Assembly (NCBI RefSeq): GCF_000826105.1
Contig: NZ_CCYK01000007.1
Span: 310,001 to 374,000 of the forward strand
Direction: 5' to 3'
From: Pseudomonas massiliensis
GTDB lineage: Bacteria; Pseudomonadota; Gammaproteobacteria; Pseudomonadales; Pseudomonadaceae
Length of the DNA stretch: 64,000 nt
The notes below the pieces were generated by a model. The model searched no databases and had not been told where the DNA came from. It worked only from the letters and a program-made list of their open reading frames with translations. This document shows, piece by piece, positions 1 to 8,173 of the stretch (the first letter of the stretch is position 1; every line of letters begins with the position of its first letter). The position numbers were made by a program, and so were the translations under genes.

Positions 1-1470
1 GCCGTGGCCGGTACGGTCAAGTCGCGTAAATCCGACCGACACGCCACTTCCGACTGGATGGAAATGGAAAAGCAGCGGGGTATCTCCATCACCACCTCGG
101 TCATGCAGTTCCCTTACCGCGAGCACATGATCAACCTACTCGACACCCCCGGTCACGAAGACTTCTCCGAAGACACCTACCGCACCCTGACCGCGGTGGA
201 CTCGGCGCTGATGGTGCTCGACGGCGGCAAGGGCGTGGAGCCGCGTACCATCGCGCTGATGGACGTGTGCCGCCTGCGCGACACGCCCATCGTTAGCTTC
301 ATCAACAAGCTGGACCGGGACATCCGCGACCCCATCGAGTTGCTGGACGAGATCGAGGCCGTGCTGAAGATCAAGGCCGCGCCCATCACCTGGCCCATCG
401 GTTGCTATCGGGACTTCAAGGGCGTCTATCACCTGGAAGGCGACTACATCATCGTCTATACGCCGGGGCATGGTCACGAGCGCACCGAGGCCAGGATCAT
501 CGAGAAGCTGGACTCTGACGAAGCCCGCGCTCACCTGGGTGACGAGTACGAGCGCTTCATCGAGCAGCTCGAGCTGGTGCAAGGCGCCTGCCACCCGTTC
601 GATGCCGACGAATTCATGAACGGCCAGCTCACGCCCGTGTTCTTCGGTACCGCCCTGGGCAACTTCGGGGTGGACCACGTGCTCGACGCGGTGGTCGACT
701 GGGCGCCCCGCCCCTTGCCTCGCGTGGCCCACGAGCGCTCGGTCGAGCCCACCGAAGAGAAGTTCTCCGGTTTCGTGTTCAAGATCCAGGCGAACATGGA
801 CCCCAAGCACCGGGACCGTATCGCGTTCATGCGCATCTGTTCGGGCCGCTACGAACAGGGCATGAAACTGCGTCATGTGCGTACCGGCAAGGACCTGCGC
901 ATCGGCGACGCCCTGACCTTCTTCTCCTCGGAGCGTGAGCAACTGGTGGAAGCCTTCGCCGGCGACATCATCGGCCTGCATAACCATGGCACCATCCAGA
1001 TCGGCGATACCTTCACCGAAGGCGAGAGCCTGGGCTTCACCGGCATTCCACACTTTGCCCCGGAGCTGTTCCGCCGCGTGCGTCTGAAGGACCCGCTCAA
1101 GTCCAAGCAGTTGCGCCAGGGCTTGCAGCAGCTGGCCGAGGAGGGCGCTACCCAGGTGTTCTTCCCCGAGCGCAGCAACGACATCATTCTTGGCGCGGTG
1201 GGGGTGCTTCAGTTCGACGTGGTCGCCAGCCGCCTGAAGGAAGAGTACAAGGTCGAATGCGCCTACGAGCCGGTCACCGTATGGTCGGCGCGCTGGATCT
1301 CCTGCGACGATAAGAAAAAGCTCGAGGAATTCAAGAACAAGGCGGTCGAGAACCTGGCGGTGGATGGCGGTGGCCACCTTACCTACCTGGCCCCTACCCG
1401 GGTCAACCTGTCGGTGATGGAAGAACGCTGGCCTGACGTCAGTTTCCGCGCCACTCGCGAACATCATTGA
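1..1470 (+). CDS. prfC: Peptide chain release factor 3, 5'-truncated
   Basis: RF3 is the translational GTPase that recycles RF1/RF2 from the ribosome after termination. The frame is open from the first base, so the gene begins before the window. 489 residues are visible against a usual length of about 527, so roughly 38 N-terminal residues, including the P-loop, are missing. Visible G-domain motifs are switch I (RGISITTSV, about residue 26 of the fragment), G3 DTPGH (48-52) and G4 NKLD (102-105). The C-terminal two thirds match RF3 domains II and III. A GTG at position 4 is an internal valine codon and not the start. Confidence 0.97.
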   Translation, partial: AVAGTVKSRKSDRHATSDWMEMEKQRGISITTSVMQFPYREHMINLLDTPGHEDFSEDTYRTLTAVDSALMVLDGGKGVEPRTIALMDVCRLRDTPIVSFINKLDRDIRDPIELLDEIEAVLKIKAAPITWPIGCYRDFKGVYHLEGDYIIVYTPGHGHERTEARIIEKLDSDEARAHLGDEYERFIEQLELVQGACHPFDADEFMNGQLTPVFFGTALGNFGVDHVLDAVVDWAPRPLPRVAHERSVEPTEEKFSGFVFKIQANMDPKHRDRIAFMRICSGRYEQGMKLRHVRTGKDLRIGDALTFFSSEREQLVEAFAGDIIGLHNHGTIQIGDTFTEGESLGFTGIPHFAPELFRRVRLKDPLKSKQLRQGLQQLAEEGATQVFFPERSNDIILGAVGVLQFDVVASRLKEEYKVECAYEPVTVWSARWISCDDKKKLEEFKNKAVENLAVDGGGHLTYLAPTRVNLSVMEERWPDVSFRATREHH

Positions 1471-1494
1471 TCCGTAGCGCTTACGGACTATGCT

Positions 1495-1519
1495 GGGCCT
1501 TTCCCTCCATGAAAGGCCC
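1495..1519 (+). other. Inverted repeat upstream of the EthD-like gene
   Basis: Nine-base arms GGGCCTTTC and GAAAGGCCC flank an 8-base loop. The right arm contains AAAGG, the only Shine-Dalgarno-like stretch ahead of the ATG at 1525. It could be the end of the prfC transcript, although no T-run follows, or it could mask the ribosome site of the next gene. Confidence 0.45.
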
Positions 1520-1524
1520 TTCGC

Positions 1525-1848
1525 ATGATCAAGGTTTCCGTGCTCTACCCCAACGCCACCGGCGCCACCTTCGACCACGAGTACTACCTCAAGACCCACA
1601 TGGCACTGGTAAAGGAGCGTTTCGGTCCCAACCTGCTTGGCTACAGCGTGGATCGCGGTCTTGCCGGGGATGATGGCGCCACGCCGCCGCTCTATGTGAC
1701 CCAATGCAACCTGTACTTCGAATCCATGGCCAGCCTTGGAGCGGTCATGGGTGCCCATGGCGGTGAGCTCAACGCCGACGTGCCCAACTTCACCAATATC
1801 ACCCCGGTCACCCAGCTCAGCGAAGTGCTGGTGGACAACCGCCCATAA
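1525..1848 (+). CDS. EthD-family small protein
   Basis: A 107-residue protein with the ferredoxin-like dimeric alpha/beta-barrel pattern of the EthD family: an MIKVSVLYP first strand, a DHEYYLKTHMALVKERFG helix, and a closing NFTNITPVTQLSEV strand. EthD proteins are small soluble dimers, first noted beside an ether-degrading cytochrome P450. Most are of unknown function, and nothing here reveals a substrate. The gene lies 54 bp after prfC on the same strand and converges with the SDR gene. The ATG has only a weak AAAGG upstream, inside a hairpin. The family call is good; the role is unknown. Confidence 0.85.
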   Translation: MIKVSVLYPNATGATFDHEYYLKTHMALVKERFGPNLLGYSVDRGLAGDDGATPPLYVTQCNLYFESMASLGAVMGAHGGELNADVPNFTNITPVTQLSEVLVDNRP

Positions 1849-1866
1849 CCTCAGGCTGGGGGCCGC

Positions 1867-2865
1867 TCAGCCCTCGCGCTTCATCCGTTCCCGGATGCCG
1901 CCGTCCACGCCCTGGCCTTGCTCCACGGGTCGATGCAGGGTGCCAGACGTGGGCGTGGCGGCAGGGTGCATTTCGATTTCCGCTTTCTCAAGAATCAGCC
2001 CGGAAAGCCGTTCATTGAGCCCTGGCGTCAGGCGGTGGCTCCAGTAGGCCAGCTTGGCCTTGTAACCTACGGTGATCTCCTGCTGAGGCTGCAGGTAGGC
2101 CCGTACTACCGCGACCACGGCCTTCGCCGCCGGGTCCATGGTGGGAATACGCGTCTGATGTCCGGTGTAGTTACCGACGTGATCCCACAGTGGTGTGTCC
2201 AGGGCCCAGGGCAAGACAGTGCTCACCTGGATCAGCCGCTGGCGACGCAGGCGCAGTTCTTCGTTGAGTACCCGGCCCAGCATCGACACGCCTGCCTTGG
2301 AAGCCGAGTAGGCGGCTTGGTAAGCATGGGGCACTTCGCTATCTACTGAACCTACGTTGATCAGATTGCCGTAGCCCTGCGCTTCGAACTGTCGCATCGC
2401 CAGATAGCTGCCGGTCACCATGGCCTTGAGGTTGGTATCGAGCAACCGATGCTGGTCTTCCAGCGGTATCTCGTCGAAGCGTCCGATCACCGCCACGCCG
2501 GCGTTGTTGATCCAGCCATCGATGGCACCAAACGCGCCTACGGCGGTTTCCAGGAGATGCTGCATCTGGGTGGTATCAGTGACATCGGTCGGTACCATCA
2601 CCGCCTGGCCCCCTTCGCCTTCGATCTGGCTGACCAGGCTCTCCAGCGCCTCGGCGCGACGAGCCGCCAACACCACCCGCGCGCCGCTGCGGCCTAGTTC
2701 CAGTGCCACGCCTCGGCCCAGGCCGCTGGAAGCGCCAGTGATCACGAAGGTCTTCCCGGCGAGACGGCTGCGTTCGGACAACGAAAGAGGGCGGGTGACC
2801 CGACGGGACATCAATACAGCAGCGGCAGGAACGGCTAGCAGCAACGGCCAGGCACGGAACGACAT
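1867..2865 (-). CDS. SDR-family oxidoreductase with N-terminal membrane anchor
   Basis: A 332-residue short-chain dehydrogenase/reductase. The cofactor motif TGASSGLG is at 43-50, NNAG at 120-123, and the catalytic Tyr-Lys lies in YSASK (186-190, Y186/K190). Residues 4-19 form a hydrophobic segment followed by Arg residues, which suggests an inner-membrane anchor with the catalytic domain in the cytoplasm. The C-terminal 80 residues extend beyond the classical 250-residue core, as in extended membrane-associated SDRs. The substrate is unknown. It stands alone, convergent with the EthD-like gene. Confidence 0.9.
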   Translation of the reverse strand: MSFRAWPLLLAVPAAAVLMSRRVTRPLSLSERSRLAGKTFVITGASSGLGRGVALELGRSGARVVLAARRAEALESLVSQIEGEGGQAVMVPTDVTDTTQMQHLLETAVGAFGAIDGWINNAGVAVIGRFDEIPLEDQHRLLDTNLKAMVTGSYLAMRQFEAQGYGNLINVGSVDSEVPHAYQAAYSASKAGVSMLGRVLNEELRLRRQRLIQVSTVLPWALDTPLWDHVGNYTGHQTRIPTMDPAAKAVVAVVRAYLQPQQEITVGYKAKLAYWSHRLTPGLNERLSGLILEKAEIEMHPAATPTSGTLHRPVEQGQGVDGGIRERMKREG

Positions 2866-3167
2866 GGCAAACCTCGTTTATCAGGATGTAGTCATGCTGA
2901 CCGGTCTTGGGTTTGCCGAGTTTTAACGACTCGATTTTAGCGCGACGGGAGGTGAAGGGGACATGATCCGAACGGGTCGTGCAACTGTTTCGCCATGTTG
3001 CAGAACACCCTGGGATCAAAGGCCTTGCGGGCATTTTGCATGATGATGGCTAACAAGCTCTGTTTTAAGTCATTGATTTTTCTAGGAACACTAATGACAA
3101 AGCCCTGGCACGTACGCTGCAATGTTTAAGGCGCCGGACTTATTGTCAACTAAAAAAAGGGCTCAAA
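2866..3167. other. Intergenic region between divergent genes
   Basis: These 302 bases separate the SDR gene (minus) from the membrane-protein gene (plus). They are visibly AT-richer than their surroundings and contain no convincing coding frame. A -24/-12 promoter lies near the right end. I could not place a UAS for a sigma54 activator by eye, although the AT-rich stretch around 3050-3090 could accommodate IHF binding. Confidence 0.6.
3105..3122 (+). promoter_or_regulatory. Sigma54 (RpoN) -24/-12 promoter
   Basis: The element reads TGGCACGTACGCTGCA, from T at 3106 to A at 3121. GG at 3107-3108 and GC at 3119-3120 are spaced exactly 12 bases apart as the RpoN consensus requires. The only deviation from TGGCAYRNNNNTTGCW is C for the first T of the -12 element. 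The expected start is near 3132, leaving a leader of about 36 bases before the ATG at 3168. An activator of the NtrC type would be required. RpoN itself is encoded at 44-45.5 kb. Confidence 0.65.
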
Positions 3168-4118
3168 ATGATCACCACTGCCGAATATTCAACCGCTGCC
3201 AACGATGGCCCGAACCGCTCAGGCGTTTCCTGGGCGGCCATCTTTGCAGGTGCCGCTGCGGCGGCAGCCTTGTCGTTGATCCTGATCGTGCTGGGGGCAG
3301 GCCTTGGTTTTGCCGCTACCTCGCCTTGGGCCGACGAAGGGGCCAGTGCCAAGACCCTGGGCATTTCCAGCATCTTGTGGCTGTTGATCACTGCCATCCT
3401 GGCCTCTGGGCTGGGGGGATACCTGGCGGGCCGGCTGCGCGTGAAGTGGGCCAATCTGCATGGCGATGAGGTCTATTTCCGCGACACCGCCCATGGGTTC
3501 CTGGCTTGGGCTGTGGCGACCCTGGTGACCACCGCGTTGGTAATCGGTACTGCGGGCAATGTAGTGACCGCGGGTGCCCAGGCCGGTGCCAGCGTCGCTT
3601 CTGGCGCGGCGACCGTGGCGGGCAGTGCGGCGGGCGGCATGGCGGCCAATGGCAATGACCCCATGGGCTATTTCACTGACACCCTGTTCCGGGGCGAAGG
3701 CCCGGCGCCTGTCAGCGACGATGCAGTCAACGGCGTTGCCGGTCGTATCTTCTCCAAGGCCATGGCCGGGGATGGCACCTTGAATGCCGATGACCGCGCC
3801 TACCTGGCTCAACTGGTCGCCCAACGTACTCGTCTGACCCAACCGGAAGCCGAGGCACGGGTAGATCAGGTGTATGCCCAGCTGCGCAAGGCCGCCGACG
3901 ATGCCAAGGTCGCTGCCAAACAGGCTGCCGACGCTGCCGCCGAGGCTGCGGCCTGGGCCTCCCTGTGGACCTTTATCGCCCTGCTGTGCGGCGCCTTCTT
4001 CGCCAGCCTGGCCGCGCTCTTCGGTGGCCGCCAGCGCGATGCGGCTCGCTACCTGGATGCTCACAACCTGAACGTTCATGGCCATGCCACCCAAACCACC
4101 ACGGTTCCGGTCCGCTAA
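3168..4118 (+). CDS. Ala/Gly-rich multi-spanning membrane protein, unknown function
   Basis: 316 residues. Hydrophobic segments lie at about 20-50, 66-88, 108-130 and 264-286. After the third comes an Ala/Gly-rich small-residue stretch (131-162), then a polar domain (163-225) and an Ala/Lys/Asp-rich helix (226-263), probably a coiled coil. The C-terminal tail (290-316) is polar. Proteins of this type are often labelled PhnA-like or simply hypothetical; I know of no established activity. The gene sits behind a sigma54-type promoter and is followed after 33 bp by a 24-codon gene and an intrinsic terminator, so the two form a compact unit. Start: ATG 3168, the only good in-frame start, with a weak AAGGGC upstream. 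Confidence 0.8.
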   Translation: MITTAEYSTAANDGPNRSGVSWAAIFAGAAAAAALSLILIVLGAGLGFAATSPWADEGASAKTLGISSILWLLITAILASGLGGYLAGRLRVKWANLHGDEVYFRDTAHGFLAWAVATLVTTALVIGTAGNVVTAGAQAGASVASGAATVAGSAAGGMAANGNDPMGYFTDTLFRGEGPAPVSDDAVNGVAGRIFSKAMAGDGTLNADDRAYLAQLVAQRTRLTQPEAEARVDQVYAQLRKAADDAKVAAKQAADAAAEAAAWASLWTFIALLCGAFFASLAALFGGRQRDAARYLDAHNLNVHGHATQTTTVPVR

Positions 4119-4151
4119 GCCAACCTTACCTTTCTGAAAAGGAGATACAAC

Positions 4152-4226
4152 ATGCGCTCTCTACTGCTGTGGTTCCTGGGCATTCCGATCCCGATCATCA
4201 TTCTGATCGCCTTGTTCGTGCACTGA
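4152..4226 (+). CDS. 24-residue hydrophobic micropeptide
   Basis: ATG at 4152, stop TGA at 4224-4226. A strong AAAAGGAGAT ribosome site sits 7 bases before the start. The peptide opens with Met-Arg-Ser, and the rest is one hydrophobic stretch rich in Leu/Ile with the motif GIPIPIIIL, ending in Val-His. This is what a single transmembrane segment with a one-charge N-terminus looks like. It lies 33 bp after the membrane-protein gene and 23 bp before an intrinsic terminator, so it is very probably co-transcribed. Function unknown; possibilities are a small membrane partner of the upstream protein or a free envelope peptide. The strong ribosome site and clean stop argue that it is translated. Confidence 0.7.
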   Translation: MRSLLLWFLGIPIPIIILIALFVH

Positions 4227-4249
4227 GACCGGCGCACGAGCTGTAACTC

Positions 4250-4277
4250 AACGCCGTGACCTAGTCACGGCGTTTTT
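4250..4277 (+). terminator. Intrinsic terminator after the micropeptide gene
   Basis: Perfect 10-bp arms ACGCCGTGAC (4251-4260) and GTCACGGCGT (4264-4273) are separated by CTA and run into five T residues (4273-4277). Confidence 0.9.
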
Positions 4278-4299
4278 GCGATCAATCAGATATCCCGCC

Positions 4300-4375
4300 G
4301 TAGCAGCCGGCCTTGGCCGCGACCCGGCCTGACACCGCGCCGTGCCCAGTCGCCGCCAAGGCGGGCTGCTACGAG
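4300..4375. repeat. REP doublet (BIME) overlapping the MBL gene stop codon
   Basis: Two inverted copies of a Pseudomonas-type REP element. The left copy reads GTAGCAGCCGGCCTTGGCC; the right copy on the other strand reads GTAGCAGCCCGCCTTGGCG. Both continue with GCGAC. The TAG stop of the neighbouring hydrolase gene (4371-4369) is itself part of the right REP. Such elements can stop 3' exonuclease decay or bind gyrase/IHF. Confidence 0.8.
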
Positions 4376-5193
4376 GTATAACGCTCCAGCTCCATCGCGT
4401 CATGGCTGCAGAACATTCGAACGTGTTGGTCGGTGGCAACGGAAAGGGCCCGCAAGCGGTTTTGATTATCCACGCGCTGGGCGTGATCAAAATCCATCAT
4501 TCGTTGGTAGAAACGAAGGCCTGGCGTGCAAAGACGCTCGGGGTTGCCTACCTCGCCCCGGTAGAAATAGGCATCGCCTGCGTGAAGCAGCCACCCTTCG
4601 GCGGTACGTACGGCGATGCCGGCATGGCCTGAAGTATGACCAGGCAAGGGAATCAGCAGAATGTCATCGCGGGTGCCCAGTGGCGTGCGCACCGAGCTGA
4701 AACCATTCCAGCGCTCTCCCTCGGGCTGATAAAACGCCCAATTACCTACCCGATCCCATTGCTGGCGTCGGAAACGCCGGCTGTCGCGCCAGCCGCTGGC
4801 CTGGCGAGCCGCATCCATTTCAGCCTGCAGCACATGCACGGTGGCCTGAGGGAAGTCCTCCAGCCCGCCCGCATGGTCGAAGTCCAGGTGGGTCAATACG
4901 ATATGACGCACGTCGGTAGGGCTGAAGCCCAGCTGGCGGACCTGCTCCAAGGCGGTATAGCGATGTTCCAGCCGGATATTGTTGAAGTAGCGGAAGAATC
5001 CGCTCAGACGCTGGCTGGGGACGTTCACATCCTGGCTACCGAAGCCGGTATCTACCAGCACCAGGCCGTCATTGTCGGTTTCGATCAACAGGCAATGACA
5101 GACCAGCCGAGCGGTAAGCCCGCGACTGAAGCCATCGAACAATGCACCGCCCAGGGGGCACATACAGCCGCAATTAAGATGATGGATGCGCAT
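4369..5193 (-). CDS. MBL-fold metallo-hydrolase
   Basis: 274 residues of metallo-beta-lactamase fold. The metal motif is THLDFDHAGG (101-110): H102, D104, D106, H107. It is followed by LPGHTSGHAG, LLHAGDAYF and a C-terminal CSHD, which supply the remaining ligands. The overall layout resembles the N-acyl-homoserine-lactonase and related lactonase/hydrolase group, but the second motif position is Asp and not His (HxDxDH), so quorum-quenching activity should not be assumed. No signal peptide is seen. It lies downstream of dppF on the same strand, separated by a 10-bp stem-loop, and is probably transcribed separately. The gene's last codons merge into a REP element. Confidence 0.88.
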   Translation of the reverse strand: MRIHHLNCGCMCPLGGALFDGFSRGLTARLVCHCLLIETDNDGLVLVDTGFGSQDVNVPSQRLSGFFRYFNNIRLEHRYTALEQVRQLGFSPTDVRHIVLTHLDFDHAGGLEDFPQATVHVLQAEMDAARQASGWRDSRRFRRQQWDRVGNWAFYQPEGERWNGFSSVRTPLGTRDDILLIPLPGHTSGHAGIAVRTAEGWLLHAGDAYFYRGEVGNPERLCTPGLRFYQRMMDFDHAQRVDNQNRLRALSVATDQHVRMFCSHDAMELERYTS

Positions 5194-5269
5194 GGAGAAG
5201 TCCGTTCGGCAAGTCTGTACAGACGACTGCGCGAAGGACGCCAGCGATCCAGGCCGGCGATCAACGGAT

Positions 5270-5294
5270 GCCCGGCGCCTGGAAGGCGCCGGGC
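5270..5294 (-). terminator. Stem-loop after dppF
   Basis: Perfect 10-bp arms GCCCGGCGCC and GGCGCCGGGC with a 5-base loop lie 7 bases beyond the dppF stop. There is no clear U-run, so it may protect the mRNA 3' end more than terminate. Confidence 0.5.
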
Positions 5295-5301
5295 GTTGGT
5301 C

Positions 5302-6273
5302 TTACTTGAGGAACTGCTCGGCGTAGTGGCAAGCCACATGGCGCGTGCCCACCGGGCGGAAGGCGGGGACCTCGGTCACGCAACGCTCGGTGGCGTAAGG
5401 GCAACGCTTGTGGAACGGGCAGCCGGACGGCGGGTTCAAGGGATTGGGCAGCTCACCCGCGATCTTGATCCGAGGCTTGTCAGGGTCGGGCTTGATGGTC
5501 GGCGTGGCCGACAGCAGCGCCTGGGTATAGGGGTGCAGCGGGTTATGGTAAAGGTCTTCCTTTGGCCCCATTTCTGCCGGCCGGCCCAGGTACATCACCA
5601 GCACGTCGTCCGCTACGTGACGTACCACCGCCAGGTTATGGGAAATGAACACATAGGCCGTCTGGTATTGCTGCTGAAGGTCCATGAACAGGTTCAGCAC
5701 CTGCGCCTGGATGGATACGTCCAGCGCGGAGGTGGGCTCGTCCGCCACCAGCACCTTCGGTTGCAGCATCATTGCCCGGGCCAGGGCAATGCGCTGACGC
5801 TGGCCGCCAGAGAACATGTGGGGGTAACGCTGGTAATGTTCAGGGCGCAGGCCCACCTGCTGCATCATCGCCTGCACTTTCTCGCGACGCTCGGCCTTGG
5901 TCAGCGTCGTGTTGATCAGCAGGGGCTCGGCCAACTGGTCGCCGATTTTCTGCCGTGGGTTGAGAGAGGCGTAGGGGCTCTGGAACACCATCTGCACGTC
6001 CCGGCGCAGTTGCTTGCGCTGCTCCTTGCTAGCGCCCGCCACTTCCTGCCCGGCGATCATCAGGGACCCGGAGCTCGGCTCTTCGATAAGCGTCAGCTGG
6101 CGCGCCAGGGTGGACTTGCCACAACCGGACTCGCCCACCACGGCCAGGGTTTTCCCGGCTTCGAGCTCGAAGGACACGCCATTGAGGGCGCGCACGGTGG
6201 CGTGCGGCTTGAACATGCCTTGAGCGACTTCATAGTGGCGAGTGAGCTCGCGGGCGGTAAGTACGACGCTCAT
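5302..6273 (-). CDS. dppF: Dipeptide ABC transporter ATPase DppF
   Basis: 323-residue cytoplasmic ATPase of the Opp/Dpp family. Walker A GESGCGKST (48-56), ABC signature SGGQRQRIALA, Walker B VLVADEPTSALD, and the C-terminal oligopeptide-transporter Cys cluster (CPFHKRCPYATERC) are all present. With DppD it powers peptide uptake through DppBC. I chose ATG 6273, which overlaps the dppD TGA by one base and has AGGAGG 7 bases upstream; a GTG at 6276 is also possible but too close to that site. Last gene of the dpp cluster. Confidence 0.96.
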   Translation of the reverse strand: MSVVLTARELTRHYEVAQGMFKPHATVRALNGVSFELEAGKTLAVVGESGCGKSTLARQLTLIEEPSSGSLMIAGQEVAGASKEQRKQLRRDVQMVFQSPYASLNPRQKIGDQLAEPLLINTTLTKAERREKVQAMMQQVGLRPEHYQRYPHMFSGGQRQRIALARAMMLQPKVLVADEPTSALDVSIQAQVLNLFMDLQQQYQTAYVFISHNLAVVRHVADDVLVMYLGRPAEMGPKEDLYHNPLHPYTQALLSATPTIKPDPDKPRIKIAGELPNPLNPPSGCPFHKRCPYATERCVTEVPAFRPVGTRHVACHYAEQFLK

Positions 6274-7241
6274 CACGCCACCTCCTGGTTACGCGGGTAG
6301 AAGCAGCGGGCCAGGCTATGGGCCTTAGGGTCCAGGGCCGGACGCTGTTGACGGCAGTTTTCTTGAACGTAGGGGCAGCGCGGCGACAGCAGGCAGCCAT
6401 GGGGGCGGTCGTAGCGCCCAGGCACGATGCCCGGCAGCGTGGACAGCCGCTCGGCGCCTTCGCTGTGCTCCGGAATGGCCGCCAGCAAGGCCTCGGTGTA
6501 GGGGTGCGCCGGCACGTCGAACAGTTGCGGCACCTGGCCCACTTCCACGGCCTGGCCGGCGTACATCACGCACACCCGCTGGGCGGTTTCGGCGACCACG
6601 GCCAGGTCATGAGTAATCAGGATCAGCGCCATGTCCTGGTCCTTCTGCAAGGCCAGCAGCAGGTCCATGATCTGCGCCTGGATGGTCACGTCCAGGGCGG
6701 TGGTGGGTTCGTCGGCGATCAGCAGCTTGGGCTCGGCGGCGATAGCCATGGCAATGGCCACGCGCTGGCTCATGCCGCCGGACAGCTGGTGCGGGTAGGC
6801 ATCCAGGCGGCTGGCGGCGGCAGGGATTTCCACCTTCTGCAGCAGCTCCAGGGCACGCGCCCGCGCGGCGCGGCCCGACAGGCCCAGATGCGCGCGCAAC
6901 ACTTCCTCGATCTGGAAGCCTACGGTATAGCTCGGGTTGAGCGCGGTCATCGGGTCCTGGAAGATCATCGCCAGGTCTTTGCCGACCACATGCCGACGCT
7001 GGCGCCGGCTCAGCTTGAGCATGTCCTGACCATCGAAGCGCAGGGTGTCGGCGCTGATGATGCCAGGCGCCTCCACCAGGCCCATCAGGGCCATCATGGT
7101 GACGGATTTGCCGGAGCCGGACTCCCCGACGATGGCGAGCACTTCCCCGCGATTCACCGAAAGATCGAGGCCGTCCACTACCGGTACCGCGCTGGCGTCG
7201 CCGAAGCGCACGCTCAGGTTCTTGATTTCAAGCAATGACAT
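6273..7241 (-). CDS. dppD: Dipeptide ABC transporter ATPase DppD
   Basis: 322-residue paralogue of DppF. Walker A GESGSGKS (39-46), signature [15 protein letters not shown], Walker [13 protein letters not shown] and the C-terminal Cys motif [14 protein letters not shown] are present. The start is the ATG at 7241, with AGGAGG five bases upstream; a longer frame begins at 7262 but would run back into dppC. Translation is coupled to dppF by the TGATG overlap. Confidence 0.96.
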   Translation of the reverse strand: MSLLEIKNLSVRFGDASAVPVVDGLDLSVNRGEVLAIVGESGSGKSVTMMALMGLVEAPGIISADTLRFDGQDMLKLSRRQRRHVVGKDLAMIFQDPMTALNPSYTVGFQIEEVLRAHLGLSGRAARARALELLQKVEIPAAASRLDAYPHQLSGGMSQRVAIAMAIAAEPKLLIADEPTTALDVTIQAQIMDLLLALQKDQDMALILITHDLAVVAETAQRVCVMYAGQAVEVGQVPQLFDVPAHPYTEALLAAIPEHSEGAERLSTLPGIVPGRYDRPHGCLLSPRCPYVQENCRQQRPALDPKAHSLARCFYPRNQEVA

Positions 7242-7251
7242 GGGGGCCTCC

Positions 7252-8163
7252 TCAGATCGCATTCTTGAGTTTCGGGTCCAGCGCGTCGCGCAGGCCGTCG
7301 CCCATCAGGTTGATTGCCAGCACGCTGAGCAGGATCGTCAAGCCAGGCAGGCTCACCACCCACCAGGCGCGCTCGATGTAGTCGCGCGCGGAGGCCAGCA
7401 TGGTGCCCCACTCCGGGGTCGGCGGCTGTACCCCCAGGCCCAGGAAGCCCAGGGCCGCGGCGTCGAGAATGGCCGAGGAAAAGCTCAAGGTGGCCTGCAC
7501 GATCAGCGGCGCCAGGCAATTGGGCAGCACGGTCACGAACATCAGGCGCGGCAGGCTGGCGCCGGCCAGTTTCGCGGCAGTCACATAGTCGCGGTTCAGC
7601 TCGCCCATCACCGCGGCGCGGGTCAGGCGAACATAGGAAGGCAGGGACACTACCGCAATGGCGATCACGGTATTGATCAGCCCGGCGCCGAGGATGGCTA
7701 CGATGGCTACTGCCAGCAACAGCGAGGGCAAGGCCAGCATGATGTCCATCAGGCGCATGATGGTCGGCCCGAGGATGCGCGGGAAGAAGCCCGCCAGCAG
7801 GCCCATGAGGATGCCCGGGATCAGCGACATCAGCACCGAGGACAGGCCGATCAGCAACGACAGGCGCGCGCCGTGGATCAGGCGCGACAGCAGGTCGCGG
7901 CCCAGTTCGTCGGTGCCAAGCAGGTACTTGAGCTGGCCGCCCTCGGCCCAGGAGGGTGGGGTCAGCAGGGCATCGCGGAATTGCTCGCTGGGATCGAAAG
8001 GCGCGACCCAGGGGGCGAACAGCGCGCAGAACACTACGACGGCCATGAACAGCAGGCCGGCCACGGCGCCCTTGTTGCGGGCGAAGGCTTTCCAGAATTC
8101 CTTCAGGGGCGAAGGGTACAGCAGGCTCTGATCGACTGCCGCGGGTTGAGCTTGGGTATTCAT
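7252..8163 (-). CDS. dppC: Dipeptide ABC transporter permease DppC
   Basis: 303 residues: an OppC-type N-terminal domain with a first membrane helix around 33-55 and a BPD-transporter-like core. The cytoplasmic EAA loop reads [20 protein letters not shown]. It forms the inner-membrane channel with DppB. It starts 10 bp after dppB and ends 10 bp before dppD. Confidence 0.96.
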   Translation of the reverse strand: MNTQAQPAAVDQSLLYPSPLKEFWKAFARNKGAVAGLLFMAVVVFCALFAPWVAPFDPSEQFRDALLTPPSWAEGGQLKYLLGTDELGRDLLSRLIHGARLSLLIGLSSVLMSLIPGILMGLLAGFFPRILGPTIMRLMDIMLALPSLLLAVAIVAILGAGLINTVIAIAVVSLPSYVRLTRAAVMGELNRDYVTAAKLAGASLPRLMFVTVLPNCLAPLIVQATLSFSSAILDAAALGFLGLGVQPPTPEWGTMLASARDYIERAWWVVSLPGLTILLSVLAINLMGDGLRDALDPKLKNAI

Positions 8164-8173
8164 CGGCAGGATC

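Noticed and set aside
136-1758. A 540-codon open frame on the minus strand opposite prfC
   Set aside because: GC-rich codon bias creates long antisense frames. Its composition is unlike any family, and it runs across the clear prfC and EthD-like reading frames.
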